Assembly: GCF_004793475.1 (NCBI RefSeq)
Contig: NZ_SRYZ01000007.1
Coordinates: 1-64,000, forward strand
Origin: Bacteroides muris (ex Afrizal et al. 2022)
GTDB lineage: Bacteria > Bacteroidota > Bacteroidia > Bacteroidales > Bacteroidaceae
DNA length: 64,000 bases
Direction: 5' to 3'
Shown: in pieces, positions 26,203 through 34,141 of the stretch
Layout: every line of letters starts with the position of its first letter
Numbering within the stretch: the first letter of the stretch is position 1
Program-made: the position numbers and the translations under genes
Notes under the pieces: model-generated
What the model was told of the DNA's origin: nothing
What the model saw: only the letters and a program-made list of their open reading frames with translations
Database searches by the model: none

Positions 26203-26981
26203 TGACACGAAACAGTGCTTTAGACAAATTCCTGCTTTCCCGAAAGTTTATTGTGTGTATAATTGTTTTGCAATTTATTCTATTGCCGATTGCTACTAAA
26301 GGATTTCGGTGGGAGAACATCGGTGATCTGATAATTTATACCTTGAGCCATGCACTTATACAAGGGATGTATCCTTATGCGTGGACTTTTCAGATTGTTT
26401 CCCTTGTCATGCTGATGCTGCTTGTGCTTCGGCGCGTGACGATGTCGCGCTGGTTTATGTTTTATGTGGGAGGTTGCTATGTGCTGTATGCCATTGTACA
26501 GAATGTGGCAGTAACAGATAAATATGGTTTCAGCATAGTGACGGTCAATGTGGTGATGATGCTCTTGGTTGCCCTGCTTTGGATGAGGGAAGCCTGGCGG
26601 GGGAGCAGCAGGCTGACCTTCGGCAATCTGAACCGAAGGACGGCATGGCTGATACCCGTGGCACTCTTTTGCCTATGGTGGCCTATGGACATGATGCGTG
26701 GCGCAGAACCCGATTTCAGCCCGATACATCTGTTTGCCGGAGGCTCGGCGATGGCATTTTGTCCGATGACTCCGGTTTTTCTGGTCCTGCTTCTATTGAG
26801 TAAAGAAAATATTGATTTAACTTTGCTGCGGGTAACGGCGTTGGTGGGGTTTATCATCGGCTGTTATAACATGGGCAATTTTGCAACCGATGCAGGGTTT
26901 TATTTGGGATTGTATCACCTTCCTTTGGTGGGAATATCTCTCTATGCATTGTTGAAAAGTAAACGGAAGAATAAAATTTGA
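26199..26981 (+). CDS. Polytopic membrane protein, unknown function
   Basis: This 260-residue protein has about seven hydrophobic helices, beginning FIVCIIVLQFILLPIA (about 18-34) and ending LPLVGISLYALLKSKRKN. The start ATG overlaps the preceding TGA, so translation is coupled. No catalytic motif is seen. The membrane pair followed immediately by a winged-helix regulator suggests a regulated envelope unit; the substrate or signal is unknown. Confidence 0.65.
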   Translation: MMTRNSALDKFLLSRKFIVCIIVLQFILLPIATKGFRWENIGDLIIYTLSHALIQGMYPYAWTFQIVSLVMLMLLVLRRVTMSRWFMFYVGGCYVLYAIVQNVAVTDKYGFSIVTVNVVMMLLVALLWMREAWRGSSRLTFGNLNRRTAWLIPVALFCLWWPMDMMRGAEPDFSPIHLFAGGSAMAFCPMTPVFLVLLLLSKENIDLTLLRVTALVGFIIGCYNMGNFATDAGFYLGLYHLPLVGISLYALLKSKRKNKI

Positions 26982-26982
26982 T

Positions 26983-27273
26983 ATGTTTAAAGAACTGAAC
27001 CCTTTGCTTCACAGTGAACTGCGGCTTGCGGTGATATCGTTGCTCATCAGTGTCGAGGAAGCGGATTTTGTCTATATCCGTCAACAAACGAAAGCTACGG
27101 CAGGAAACCTCAGTGTGCAGTTGGACAAGCTCAGCAAGGCGGGTTATGTGGAGATAACAAAAACTTTTAAAGGAAAAATGCCTTGTACACTTTGTAGGAT
27201 TACTCCGCAGGGAGTGGATGCCTTTGAAGAATATATAGAGGCGTTGAAATCTTATCTGGTGGGAAAATTATGA
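26983..27273 (+). CDS. Winged-helix transcriptional regulator
   Basis: This 96-residue protein is a single winged-helix domain of the HTH_34/MarR-like type. LHSELRLAVISLL is followed by the recognition region IRQQTKATAGNLSVQLDKLSKAGYVEITKTF and a C-terminal dimer helix. It starts 1 nt after the membrane gene stop, so it is the last gene of that unit. It probably autoregulates the operon starting near 25187. Confidence 0.85.
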   Translation: MFKELNPLLHSELRLAVISLLISVEEADFVYIRQQTKATAGNLSVQLDKLSKAGYVEITKTFKGKMPCTLCRITPQGVDAFEEYIEALKSYLVGKL

Positions 27274-27338
27274 TTTTCCTGAGAATTTGATGAGATTGAT
27301 GGAAAATGGCAGTGTCTGATTAAAAACAATGAATTGAT

Positions 27339-27917
27339 ATGAGAATCTTGGTTACTTATGCCGTACAAGGCGAATTTACTGAATTGAAATTTCCCGGACT
27401 GATAGGGGAGGAAGAGGTGCAGATTGGCTATCTCCGTACCGGCGTGGGAAAGGTGAAATCGGCTTTTTATCTTTCTGAAGCGATAAACCATGCGCAACCG
27501 GACTTGGTGGTCAATGTAGGTACGGCAGGGACTATCTGTCATCAGGTAGGAGATATTTTCGTATGTCGCCATTTCGTAGACCGCGATATGCAGAAGCTGG
27601 TGGAGCTTGGTATGGAGCATGAGATTGATTCAACGGATTTGTTGTCCCAAAAAGGATATTGTTTGCACTGGCCGGCAGGCGGTGTATGCAATACGGGGGA
27701 TACTTTCCTGACAGAACTCTCGGATGTGTCCGGTGATGTTGTGGATATGGAAGCCTATGCCCAGGCTTTGGTATGCCGTGCCAAGAATGTTCCTTTCATT
27801 TCGGTGAAGTACGTGACGGATATTATCGGACAGAACTCCGTGAAACATTGGGAAGACAAGCTTGCCGATGCCCGGAAAGGGTTGGGAGAATTCTTTGAAA
27901 AATTGGGAGGAATTTAG
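27339..27917 (+). CDS. MTA/SAH nucleosidase-like phosphorylase-fold protein
   Basis: This 192-residue protein has the PNP/UDP nucleosidase fold: RILVTYAVQGEFTEL (1-16), VVNVGTAGTIC (about 58-68), then the substrate-binding DVVDMEAYAQALVCR (about 135-149) and the catalytic Asp in SVKYVTDIIGQNS (about 158-170). It is shorter than E. coli Pfs (232) and may act on a nucleoside such as methylthioadenosine, S-adenosylhomocysteine or futalosine. Exact substrate cannot be set. It converges on the YbaN-like gene with a 4-nt gap. Confidence 0.8.
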   Translation: MRILVTYAVQGEFTELKFPGLIGEEEVQIGYLRTGVGKVKSAFYLSEAINHAQPDLVVNVGTAGTICHQVGDIFVCRHFVDRDMQKLVELGMEHEIDSTDLLSQKGYCLHWPAGGVCNTGDTFLTELSDVSGDVVDMEAYAQALVCRAKNVPFISVKYVTDIIGQNSVKHWEDKLADARKGLGEFFEKLGGI

Positions 27918-27921
27918 CACG

Positions 27922-28281
27922 TTACCTCAACGTCTTGAATGACAGAATATGCCAAGTCACCCCCACAGCGACAAGAAACAATACTATCTTTATTTCTGTT
28001 AGTGGAATCAGGAAGAAGATGCAGTAAACCATTGTTCCCCACATCAGCAGTAGGGAGATGATTTTGGCACGTAGAGGGATGGCTTTGTTCTCGCGGAAGT
28101 TGCGGATGTAGGGGCCGAGGCATTTGTGGTTCAGCAGCCATTGGTACAGTCTGGGTGAGCCTCTGAAATAGAGCGTAGCCGTGAGCAGCAGGAAAGGCGT
28201 AGTGGGCAGCAACGGCAGGAAGATACCGATGATGCCGAGTGCCAAAGAAAGTGTTCCTAAAATGATGTAGACTGTTTTCAT
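27922..28281 (-). CDS. YbaN/DUF454 family membrane protein
   Basis: This 119-residue inner-membrane protein matches the YbaN/DUF454 family. Its hallmark LGIIGIFLPLLPTTPFLLLTATLYFRGSPRLYQWLLNH (about 16-52) holds the conserved LPLLPTTPF. A charged loop with RNFRENKAIPLRAKI and two C-terminal helices follow. Function unknown in all organisms. Confidence 0.88.
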   Translation of the reverse strand: MKTVYIILGTLSLALGIIGIFLPLLPTTPFLLLTATLYFRGSPRLYQWLLNHKCLGPYIRNFRENKAIPLRAKIISLLLMWGTMVYCIFFLIPLTEIKIVLFLVAVGVTWHILSFKTLR

Positions 28282-28316
28282 GCAGCAAATGTAGGAAAAA
28301 TAATAATATAGATAAT

Positions 28317-29189
28317 ATGTATGCGAATAAAGTAAAGAAGGTTGTTGCCGTCCACGACTTGTCGGGAGTCGGACGGGTGTCTCTGACGGTGGTCATTCCC
28401 ATTCTTTCGTCTATGGGTTTCCAGGTGTGCCCATTGCCTACAGCCGTATTGTCAAGCCATACCCAGTATCCGGAATTCTCTTTTCTGGACCTGACGGATG
28501 AAATGCCGAAGATTATTTCCGAGTGGAAAAAGCTGGAAATGCAGTTTGATGCCTTTTATACCGGCTATCTGGGTTCTCCGCGGCAGATACATATTGTTTC
28601 TGACTTTATTGATGACTTCCACCGACCGGACGGTCTGGTTGTGGTAGACCCGGTGTTGGGCGATAACGGACGGCTTTATGCGAACTTCCACGAGTCCATG
28701 ATTGATGAAATGAAACATCTCATCACCAAGGCCGATGTCGTTACTCCCAATCTGACGGAACTGTTCTATCTGCTGGGCATTCCTTATAAGGAGATGAATA
28801 CGGATGAGGAGTTGAAGTCATATCTTCGCCAGCTTTCCGATTGTGGTCCCGAAGTGGTGATTATTACCAGTGTGCCTGTATGGGATGATAAGCATAAGAC
28901 GTCCGTATATGCCTATAACCGGAACGGTAACCGCTACTGGAAGGTTACGTGTCCTTACTTGCCGGCCCATTATCCCGGAACGGGGGATACGTTTACCAGT
29001 GTCATCACCGGAGCACTGTTGCAAGGCGACAGTTTGCCCATTGCCCTGGACCGTGCCACGCAGTTCATTCTGCAAGGTATCCGTGCTACTTTCGGATACG
29101 AGTACGACAACCGTGAAGGTATACAGCTTGAAAAGGTGTTGCATAATCTCGACATGCCGATTCAAATCTGCAGCTATGAATTAATTTAA
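28317..29189 (+). CDS. Pyridoxamine kinase (PdxK/PdxY-like)
   Basis: This 290-residue ribokinase-family enzyme should phosphorylate pyridoxal, pyridoxamine or pyridoxine for PLP salvage. The N-terminus VVAVHDLSGVGRVSLTVVIPILSSMGFQVCPLPTAVLSSHTQYPEF matches the vitamin-B6 kinases. YTGYLGSPRQ and VVDPVLGDNGRLY (about 104-117) follow. The catalytic anion-hole Asp lies in HYPGTGDTFTSVITGALL (about 219-236). It is cytoplasmic, and 14 nt upstream of a secreted glycosidase that is probably unrelated in pathway. Confidence 0.9.
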   Translation: MYANKVKKVVAVHDLSGVGRVSLTVVIPILSSMGFQVCPLPTAVLSSHTQYPEFSFLDLTDEMPKIISEWKKLEMQFDAFYTGYLGSPRQIHIVSDFIDDFHRPDGLVVVDPVLGDNGRLYANFHESMIDEMKHLITKADVVTPNLTELFYLLGIPYKEMNTDEELKSYLRQLSDCGPEVVIITSVPVWDDKHKTSVYAYNRNGNRYWKVTCPYLPAHYPGTGDTFTSVITGALLQGDSLPIALDRATQFILQGIRATFGYEYDNREGIQLEKVLHNLDMPIQICSYELI

Positions 29190-29203
29190 ACCAATCCCAT
29201 CTT

Positions 29204-30037
29204 ATGAAAAAGAAAATATTCCTGGCAGTGTTTCTCTGCTGCGGCATGTTTGCAGCAATGGCGCAGACTGCTGCCGACTCTCTTGCCATCGTTTCTGCCA
29301 CCTGGCAGACTGAGCCCCTGCAGAAAGGGATGCTTTATAAAAAGGCAGTATTCAGTTCTTTGTATGGAGTTCCTCAGGAAGTGTCCATTCTTGAAATATC
29401 CCCGAAACGCTACCGTTTCGATGTGCTCGTCCACAATCCCAAGGAGGAGACCAGCGTAGCCGCCCGGCATGCAGGTGCGGTGGCGGCCATCAATGGTTCC
29501 TATTTTGATATGAAAGCCGGTAATTCCGTCTGTTATCTGCGTAAGGACGGGGTGGTGATAGACACTACCTCTACCGGGGGGGTGGCAACAGTGTCCAATG
29601 GAGCTGTGTTCATAAGGAAGGGTAGGCTGGAACTGATTCCCTGGAGCAGGCAGGATGAAAAGACGTGTACTTTGAAAAAGGGCACTGTGCTGGCTTCCGG
29701 TCCTTTGATGCTGAAGGACGGGCAAATGTGCGACTTGTCCGGGACTAACCGGAATTTTGTAAATACCAAGCATCCCCGCAGTGCTGTGGCGCTGACAAGA
29801 GAAGGAAAAATCCTGCTTATTGTTGTTGACGGACGTCGGAAGGGAAAATCGGAAGGTATCAATATACCCGAGCTTGCTCATATGATTCGTATATTGGGCG
29901 GGGAGGATGCGTTGAATCTGGATGGTGGCGGTTCTTCTACGCTGTGGAGTGGGGCGTTGCCGGATAAGGGAATAGCCAATACCCCGAGTGGCAGTGCCGA
30001 GCGTAAGGTTGCCAATTCTCTTTGTGTGTACGAATAA
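29204..30037 (+). CDS. Secreted phosphodiester glycosidase family protein (NAGPA-like)
   Basis: This 277-residue protein has a signal peptide ending AAMAQ (about 21). The NAGPA/DUF2233 domain fills the rest: VAAINGSYFDMKAGNSVCYLRKDGVVID (about 90-117), HPRSAVALTREGKILLIVVDGRRKGKSEGIN, and the terminal ALNLDGGGSSTLW (about 238-250). Relatives remove N-acetylglucosamine from phosphodiesters; bacterial members may act on exopolysaccharide or teichoic-type linkages. Substrate is not predictable. Confidence 0.88.
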   Translation: MKKKIFLAVFLCCGMFAAMAQTAADSLAIVSATWQTEPLQKGMLYKKAVFSSLYGVPQEVSILEISPKRYRFDVLVHNPKEETSVAARHAGAVAAINGSYFDMKAGNSVCYLRKDGVVIDTTSTGGVATVSNGAVFIRKGRLELIPWSRQDEKTCTLKKGTVLASGPLMLKDGQMCDLSGTNRNFVNTKHPRSAVALTREGKILLIVVDGRRKGKSEGINIPELAHMIRILGGEDALNLDGGGSSTLWSGALPDKGIANTPSGSAERKVANSLCVYE

Positions 30038-30073
30038 GTTAGGGAAGTAAATGGATAAATCTTAAGTTTTTTG

Positions 30074-30081
30074 TAATTTTG
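30074..30081 (+). promoter_or_regulatory. -7 box for queDE
   Basis: TAATTTTG fits TAnnTTTG. The transcript would start near 30088 and open with a short hairpin (TCGCATC/GATGCGA, about 30085-30111). No preQ1 aptamer consensus is visible. Confidence 0.5.
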
Positions 30082-30145
30082 CCGTCGCATCGAGGTGACA
30101 TTAGATGCGATAACTTATATTATATTAATTAGCGTATTAACAAGT

Positions 30146-30478
30146 ATGTACACAGTCATCAAACGCATGGAAGTGTCGGCTGCCCATAGCCTGAAACTTT
30201 CTTATCGCAGCAAGTGTGAGAATCTGCACGGTCACAACTGGATTATCACTGTCTATTGCCGTTCCAAAGAGCTGAATGCGGACGGAATGGTGGTAGACTT
30301 CAGTCACATCAAGCAGGTGGTAAAGGAACAGCTGGACCATCACAATCTTAATGAAGTGCTTTCCTTCAATCCCACAGCCGAGAACATAGCCCGTTGGATA
30401 TGCGACCAGATACCCACTTGCTTCAAGGTAGAGGTGCAGGAGTCGGAATCAAACATTGCCGTCTATGAGGAAGATTAA
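30146..30478 (+). CDS. queD: 6-carboxytetrahydropterin synthase
   Basis: ATG 30146 (MYTVIKRMEVSAAHSL) is the family start; the upstream in-frame stretch is leader. The 110-residue enzyme turns dihydroneopterin triphosphate into 6-carboxytetrahydropterin, the second step to queuosine. Zinc ligands sit in SAAHSL (about 10-15) and ENLHGHNW, with the catalytic Cys in SKCENLHGH; the distal DHHNLNEV and ESNIAVYEE complete the T-fold. It overlaps queE by 14 nt. Confidence 0.93.
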   Translation: MYTVIKRMEVSAAHSLKLSYRSKCENLHGHNWIITVYCRSKELNADGMVVDFSHIKQVVKEQLDHHNLNEVLSFNPTAENIARWICDQIPTCFKVEVQESESNIAVYEED

Positions 30479-31010
30479 TGAGATATTCTACAGTTTGCAG
30501 GGAGAAGGATACCATACGGGTACTCCGGCTGTCTTTATCCGTTTTTCCGGTTGCAACCTGAAGTGCCCCTTTTGTGATACGCAGCATGAGGACGGCATAC
30601 TGATGTCCGATGAAGATATCGTAACAGAAGTCAGTAAATACACTGCCGCTACCGTGATATTGACCGGTGGAGAACCCTCCCTTTGGATTGACCATGAATT
30701 TGTGGATTGTCTGCACCGGGCAGGAAAGTATGTCTGCATTGAAACAAACGGTACCCGTCCGCTGCCGGATAATATAGATTGGGTGACCTGTTCTCCCAAG
30801 CAGGGGGCAAAGCTGGAAATTACGCGTATGGATGAAGTGAAGGTGGTGTATGAAGGGCAGGATATTACTGTTTATGAGCAGCTGCCTGCCAGGCATTTCT
30901 TTCTCCAGCCTTGCTCTTGCAGCAATACGGCCGAAACGGTGGATTGCGTGATGAAGCATCCTAAGTGGAGGCTTAGTTTGCAGACACATAAGCTGATAGA
31001 TATCCGGTAG
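30465..31010 (+). CDS. queE: 7-carboxy-7-deazaguanine synthase (radical SAM)
   Basis: ATG 30465 (MRKINEIFYSLQGEG) is chosen, giving 181 residues; a TTG three codons earlier is unlikely. QueE makes 7-carboxy-7-deazaguanine from the QueD product. It shows FYSLQGEGYHTGTPAVFIRFSGCNLKCPFCDT, with the Cys-x3-Cys-x2-Cys iron-sulfur motif (about 28-35), and ILTGGEPSLW for SAM binding. It is the second gene of the queDE pair; queC is not in the window. Ends at a strong bidirectional hairpin. Confidence 0.95.
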   Translation: MRKINEIFYSLQGEGYHTGTPAVFIRFSGCNLKCPFCDTQHEDGILMSDEDIVTEVSKYTAATVILTGGEPSLWIDHEFVDCLHRAGKYVCIETNGTRPLPDNIDWVTCSPKQGAKLEITRMDEVKVVYEGQDITVYEQLPARHFFLQPCSCSNTAETVDCVMKHPKWRLSLQTHKLIDIR

Positions 31011-31020
31011 GCGTTTATAA

Positions 31021-31061
31021 AACGATAAAGGCTGTAAGCATTGCTTACAGCCTTTATCGTT
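31021..31061. terminator. Bidirectional terminator between queE and tRNA-Trp
   Basis: Two perfect complementary 20-nt arms (31021-31040 and 31042-31061) are separated by one base, forming an 18-bp stem in practice. It ends both the queE transcript (+) and the tRNA-Trp transcript (-). Confidence 0.8.
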
Positions 31062-31065
31062 CATG

Positions 31066-31138
31066 CACGGGAGGAGAGGCTCGAACTCCCGACACCCGGT
31101 TTTGGAGACCGGTGCTCTACCAACTGAGCTACTCCCGT
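31066..31138 (-). tRNA. tRNA-Trp (anticodon CCA)
   Basis: The minus strand folds with acceptor ACGGGAG/CTCCCGT, T8-A9, D-arm GCTC/GAGC, and anticodon stem CCGGT/ACCGG around loop CTCCAAA, giving anticodon CCA. The T-arm is GGGAG-TTCGAGC-CTCTC. The discriminator is G, as expected for tryptophan. The 3' CCA is not encoded. Confidence 0.95.
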
Positions 31139-31213
31139 GTTTGCGGCTGCAAAGGTAATGTAAACTTTCAAATATACAAGTAATATACGTACTTATTTTA
31201 TAAAGAAAGTTGC

Positions 31214-31789
31214 TTATAGCATCTGTAAGTCCTGATACATAATGCGATAGGCAGCTGCCTTTTTTTCCAGTGCCAGCGGGTAGGCTCTCGAGGAAGAAGG
31301 CATCCGGTAGAGACGCATCGGATGGTTTTCAAAAAGAAACTCTGTGAAGTCTCCTACTTTGGGTTTGTCGATGGAGAACTGTGTGCACAGCGTATCCGTC
31401 GCCTTCTCGCCGGTGGTGACGATAGCCTTGCATTGAGGTATCCGGTGTAGCAGGGCAGGGATGTCCGTGGGTTGCACCACTTCCAGAAACTTATCCGAGG
31501 CGTTGTCTTGCAGGCGCCGTATGGCAGAGGCTGTGTCGAACAAGGCAATACCTTTTTCCTGCAGGAAACTGATGAGGCGTGCTTTGCAGAAAGCCTTCTT
31601 CGTCTTGTCTACAAAATAATCCTTGTCATTGAAGAAAAGTAATCCGGTAATCCTCCACATGTCATTGTTCCAGTTGGGATAGTAAAACTCCATGGACCAC
31701 CGTTTTTTCTGCGGAGGAAAACTTCCCAGCATAAGCAGACGGGCATTGCCGGGAAGGAAGGGTTCTAAAGGGTGTTGTTCTATTTCCAT
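31214..31789 (-). CDS. Uracil-DNA glycosylase-fold protein
   Basis: The start is ATG 31789 (MEIEQHPLEPFLPGNARLLMLGSFPP); upstream codons are low-complexity. The 191-residue protein has the UDG superfamily pattern: LLMLGSFPPQKKRWSMEFYYPNWNNDMWRI near the N-terminus, a central CKAIVTTGEKAT strand, and the C-terminal MPSSSRAYPL in place of the HPSP loop. It resembles the mismatch-type UDG-like proteins of Bacteroidetes. Base specificity is not predictable. Confidence 0.78.
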   Translation of the reverse strand: MEIEQHPLEPFLPGNARLLMLGSFPPQKKRWSMEFYYPNWNNDMWRITGLLFFNDKDYFVDKTKKAFCKARLISFLQEKGIALFDTASAIRRLQDNASDKFLEVVQPTDIPALLHRIPQCKAIVTTGEKATDTLCTQFSIDKPKVGDFTEFLFENHPMRLYRMPSSSRAYPLALEKKAAAYRIMYQDLQML

Positions 31790-31946
31790 ACTTTCCAATC
31801 GTCTTGCCTTTCGTATAGTTCCGGATGATGGCATATTCTTCGGCGTCTTCTCCCATGGCTTGCAGTTGGTGGAGGCAGGAGGCTTTGGTTGTCAATGAAC
31901 CAGCCAGCCGCCAGCCGGCGGCATTAGGCTTGCCGGACTCCACCAT
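31662..31946 (-). CDS. Possible small ORF or fragment overlapping the UDG-fold gene
   Basis: An open frame of 94 codons (MVESGKPNAAGWRLAGSLTTKASC...) starts 33 nt after the stop of the gene at 31980. Its first 52 codons use Bacteroides-like codons (GCC, CTG, AAG, GAC). The last 128 nt overlap the UDG gene in another frame and read poorly. It may be a truncated gene whose 3' end was lost. No family recognised. Confidence 0.3.
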   Translation of the reverse strand: MVESGKPNAAGWRLAGSLTTKASCLHQLQAMGEDAEEYAIIRNYTKGKTIGKYGNRTTPFRTLPSRQCPSAYAGKFSSAEKTVVHGVLLSQLEQ

Positions 31947-31979
31947 ATTCTACTGTTTCCAGTTAGAATTCTTATTCTT

Positions 31980-32606
31980 TTATTTCTCTTCGTTGGCTTT
32001 CTGTTTCGGTTCCTTTTTGGCCAGCATCACTACGTTGTAAACGTACTCGGTCATCCATTGTTCCGAATATCCCAGACGCTCTTTGTACTGGCGTACTGCC
32101 GCTGCCGTCTTGTGTACATCGTCCTTTTTCCATACGGTTTTTGTGCAGACATCGTGTACGGTTTTTTCGGTCATGCTGCGCAGTGCTCCCTTGAAGATGG
32201 AAGGCATGCGGAATTTCCACTGCATCAGGTTTCCCATCAGCATCATAAGATCATTGGAGAAGCCCTGATACATGAAGAGGTAGCCTTGTACGTCATTTTG
32301 TGTACGACAGTGCTTTTTGACAGAAGTGTCAATTTCCTTGAAGAAGTTTTCACTGATACCGTAGTCCTGCATCAGCATTTTGCGCGAAGCGGCCTTTTCC
32401 GCTTGTCCCAAGCGTCCTCCCTGCGTGGGGATTTTGAACAGACGCTTGAAATTGGCTACATCCGGCACAAAGCGGATGTTGGTGATGCCCAGATTGGCGG
32501 CTATTACAGACTGGAAGTAGACGCGTGTCAGTGACACGAAATCTTCTACATTCTTCGAAGATACTTCTTCGGTATTCTTGTTGAATAGTTTGGCAAATAA
32601 ACTCAT
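31980..32606 (-). CDS. Conserved hypothetical protein (Bacteroides)
   Basis: This 208-residue, mostly helical, Lys-rich soluble protein has no signal or membrane segment. It starts MSLFAKLFNKNTEEVSS and contains FKEIDTSVKKHCRTQNDVQGYLFMYQGF (about 88-115). The end is strongly charged (KKEPKQKANEEK). No catalytic motif stands out. I do not recognise the family; the coding character is clear from length and codon use. Confidence 0.7.
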   Translation of the reverse strand: MSLFAKLFNKNTEEVSSKNVEDFVSLTRVYFQSVIAANLGITNIRFVPDVANFKRLFKIPTQGGRLGQAEKAASRKMLMQDYGISENFFKEIDTSVKKHCRTQNDVQGYLFMYQGFSNDLMMLMGNLMQWKFRMPSIFKGALRSMTEKTVHDVCTKTVWKKDDVHKTAAAVRQYKERLGYSEQWMTEYVYNVVMLAKKEPKQKANEEK

Positions 32607-33080
32607 ATCAAATTACGAATTATTGATTACAATTTACAAAATCGCAGGTCATCCGGCGGTTTCGGCTGCAAAAGTACGAAATAAGTTGGTTATCACCAGC
32701 ACTCTATGTCTTTTTCTACCTCTTTCAGGCAGTTCTTGGTGAAAACGGGGTCTTGGATATCGGTGCTTTTCTGTGCGCGGTAGTCTTAAGGCAGCCTGAA
32801 AGCATATTTTCCGATTATCCCAACAGCAGGGCGATGAGGATGTAGATCCGGAGCAGGTCGTTTATCAGATTTATTATTCGCATCAATGTATATATACAGT
32901 AATCTATTTGCAGTAAAAAACTTGCACAAAACAACTACTATCCTCTGTCGTTATTCAAGATTGCTTCTGTTGTTATAGAGATGAGCTTTTGCAAATTTTT
33001 GATAATCAGCAATATGAAGTCTGTTGTGCTGCAACTTGCGGCATGGGCAAATCTGGACGAACCTGATGGAATCTCCTTGC
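32607..33080. other. 474-bp gap without an intact gene
   Basis: It holds a 30-codon minus-strand remnant (32693-32785) and a 22-codon hydrophobic minus ORF (MRIINLINDLLRIYILIALLLG, 32883-32815) with no clear ribosome site. A plus-strand 37-codon frame (32981-33094) is probably chance. The rest looks like decayed sequence. Confidence 0.5.
32693..32785 (-). pseudogene. C-terminal gene remnant, unknown family
   Basis: After an in-frame TAA, 30 codons read DYRAQKSTDIQDPVFTKNCLKEVEKDIECW and stop. Codon use and composition are typical of a real helical C-terminus, but no start or upstream part remains. Parent gene not recognised. Confidence 0.35.
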
Positions 33081-33722
33081 CTATTTCAGCCTGAAGTGAA
33101 ATTTGTGCCCTTCAAACACAGGCTCCACGATGTCATAACGAACAAACTTTGCCAGCAGATGTTCGGCGGTGCGTCGGGAAAGATGCGCTAGGCGGCAGTA
33201 ACGGTTCAGTGAAAGGCGGTTGTCTTCTTCCAGCAGATTGAGCAGCAGTTGTTCCCGTTCGGTATATTCTATCAGTTCTCCTTTCAGACTTCCGCTTTGC
33301 TGCCAGACGCGTAGATGAACGGGAGTAGCCAGGATGTTTTCGTCCTTGATGCGCAGATAGGCCAAGTATTTTCCTGTTTCGTCCTTGGCGTATACCGGCT
33401 TCCGGTCACTTTCCTCGATTTGTACCACCAGCACACTGCGTCCTTCCACCAGATAGGTCTGCATGGTGTAGTTCACTTCGGGACTGCAATAAAGTCCGGC
33501 AGCCGCTTCTATCATATATTGTTCTTCGTCCGAACGGACACCGGCAATTTTCCCGTTGTCTTTCACTCCAATGAGCAGTTTTCCGCCGTCTGTATTGGCA
33601 AAGGCTGAAAGGGTTTTGGCTATCTTGCGGGCGTCGGATATTTCGAACTTGAAATCCTGTTGTTGATGCTCTCCTTCAGCTATGAGAGCGTGTATATACT
33701 CGGTGTCAGTAAGCGTTTTCAT
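33081..33722 (-). CDS. AlbA_2/Schlafen-type putative ATP-binding protein
   Basis: ATG 33722 (MKTLTDTEYIHALIAEGEHQQQDFKFE) is the start; the upstream in-frame part is AT-rich leader. The 213-residue protein has the AlbA_2 (Schlafen AAA_4) domain over residues 10-130: EGEHQQQDFKFEISDARKIAKTLSAFANTDGGKLLIGVKDNGKIAGV carries the E..DFK and ANTDGG blocks. A C-terminal winged helix (about 155-210, LLNLLEEDNRLSLNRYCRLAHLSRRTAEHLLAKFVRYDIV) suggests DNA binding. Likely a regulator; related domains also occur in RNA cleavage and defence. Confidence 0.82.
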   Translation of the reverse strand: MKTLTDTEYIHALIAEGEHQQQDFKFEISDARKIAKTLSAFANTDGGKLLIGVKDNGKIAGVRSDEEQYMIEAAAGLYCSPEVNYTMQTYLVEGRSVLVVQIEESDRKPVYAKDETGKYLAYLRIKDENILATPVHLRVWQQSGSLKGELIEYTEREQLLLNLLEEDNRLSLNRYCRLAHLSRRTAEHLLAKFVRYDIVEPVFEGHKFHFRLK

Positions 33723-33828
33723 GCTTGCAAAAGTAGATAAAAAACGCGTAAGAGCCCGTTTTTGAGGCGATTTTACCGAATATTTCAAAAAAAATATCGT
33801 TTTTCTGTATTTATTTCAAGAAAGAATG

Positions 33829-33836
33829 TATTTTTG
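33829..33836 (+). promoter_or_regulatory. -7 box of the Hc1 gene
   Basis: TATTTTTG fits TAnnTTTG, 36 nt before the ATG. It sits in an AT-rich divergent gap shared with the Schlafen-type gene. Confidence 0.6.
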
Positions 33837-33871
33837 CCAGACATTATTAACGAAGTAATTTGAAAAGGATT

Positions 33872-34048
33872 ATGAAAGAATTAGTTGAAAAAGTAGCTGC
33901 ATTATATGCAGACTTCTCAAAAGATGCAAACGCTCAGTTGGAAAACGGTAATAAGGCAGCAGGAACTCGTGCTCGTAAGGCTTCTTTGGAAATCGAAAAA
34001 GCTATGAAGGAATTCCGCAAAGCATCTTTGGAAGCTTCTAAGAAGTAA
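33872..34048 (+). CDS. Histone H1-like protein (Hc1 family)
   Basis: ATG 33872 (MKELVEKVAALYADFSKDANAQLENGNKAAGTRARKASLEIEKAMKEFRKASLEASKK) gives 58 residues; a TTG 12 nt earlier is not needed. It is basic, Lys/Ala-rich and helical, matching the small Hc1 histone-like proteins of Bacteroidetes. It should bind DNA and help compact the nucleoid. It is monocistronic, with its own promoter and a strong terminator. Confidence 0.92.
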   Translation: MKELVEKVAALYADFSKDANAQLENGNKAAGTRARKASLEIEKAMKEFRKASLEASKK

Positions 34049-34073
34049 GAAAAAAAGCATATCTTATGCTGTG

Positions 34074-34105
34074 AAAGACTGCCACGTTTGGCGGTCTTTT
34101 TTGTT
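34074..34105 (+). terminator. Terminator after Hc1
   Basis: AAGACTGCCA pairs with TGGCGGTCTT (one G-U pair) around a 4-nt loop, followed by TTTTTTG, about 27 nt after the stop. Confidence 0.85.
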
Positions 34106-34141
34106 TTTAAAAGTATTATTATTACTTTTGGCGCAGGTATT

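Noticed and set aside
30082..30145. preQ1 riboswitch before queD
   Set aside because: A short hairpin (TCGCATC/GATGCGA) is there but the preQ1 aptamer loop and A-rich tail consensus are not.
32981..33094. 37-codon plus-strand ORF
   Set aside because: It overlaps the 3' end of the Schlafen-type gene, has no ribosome site and no likeness to a protein.
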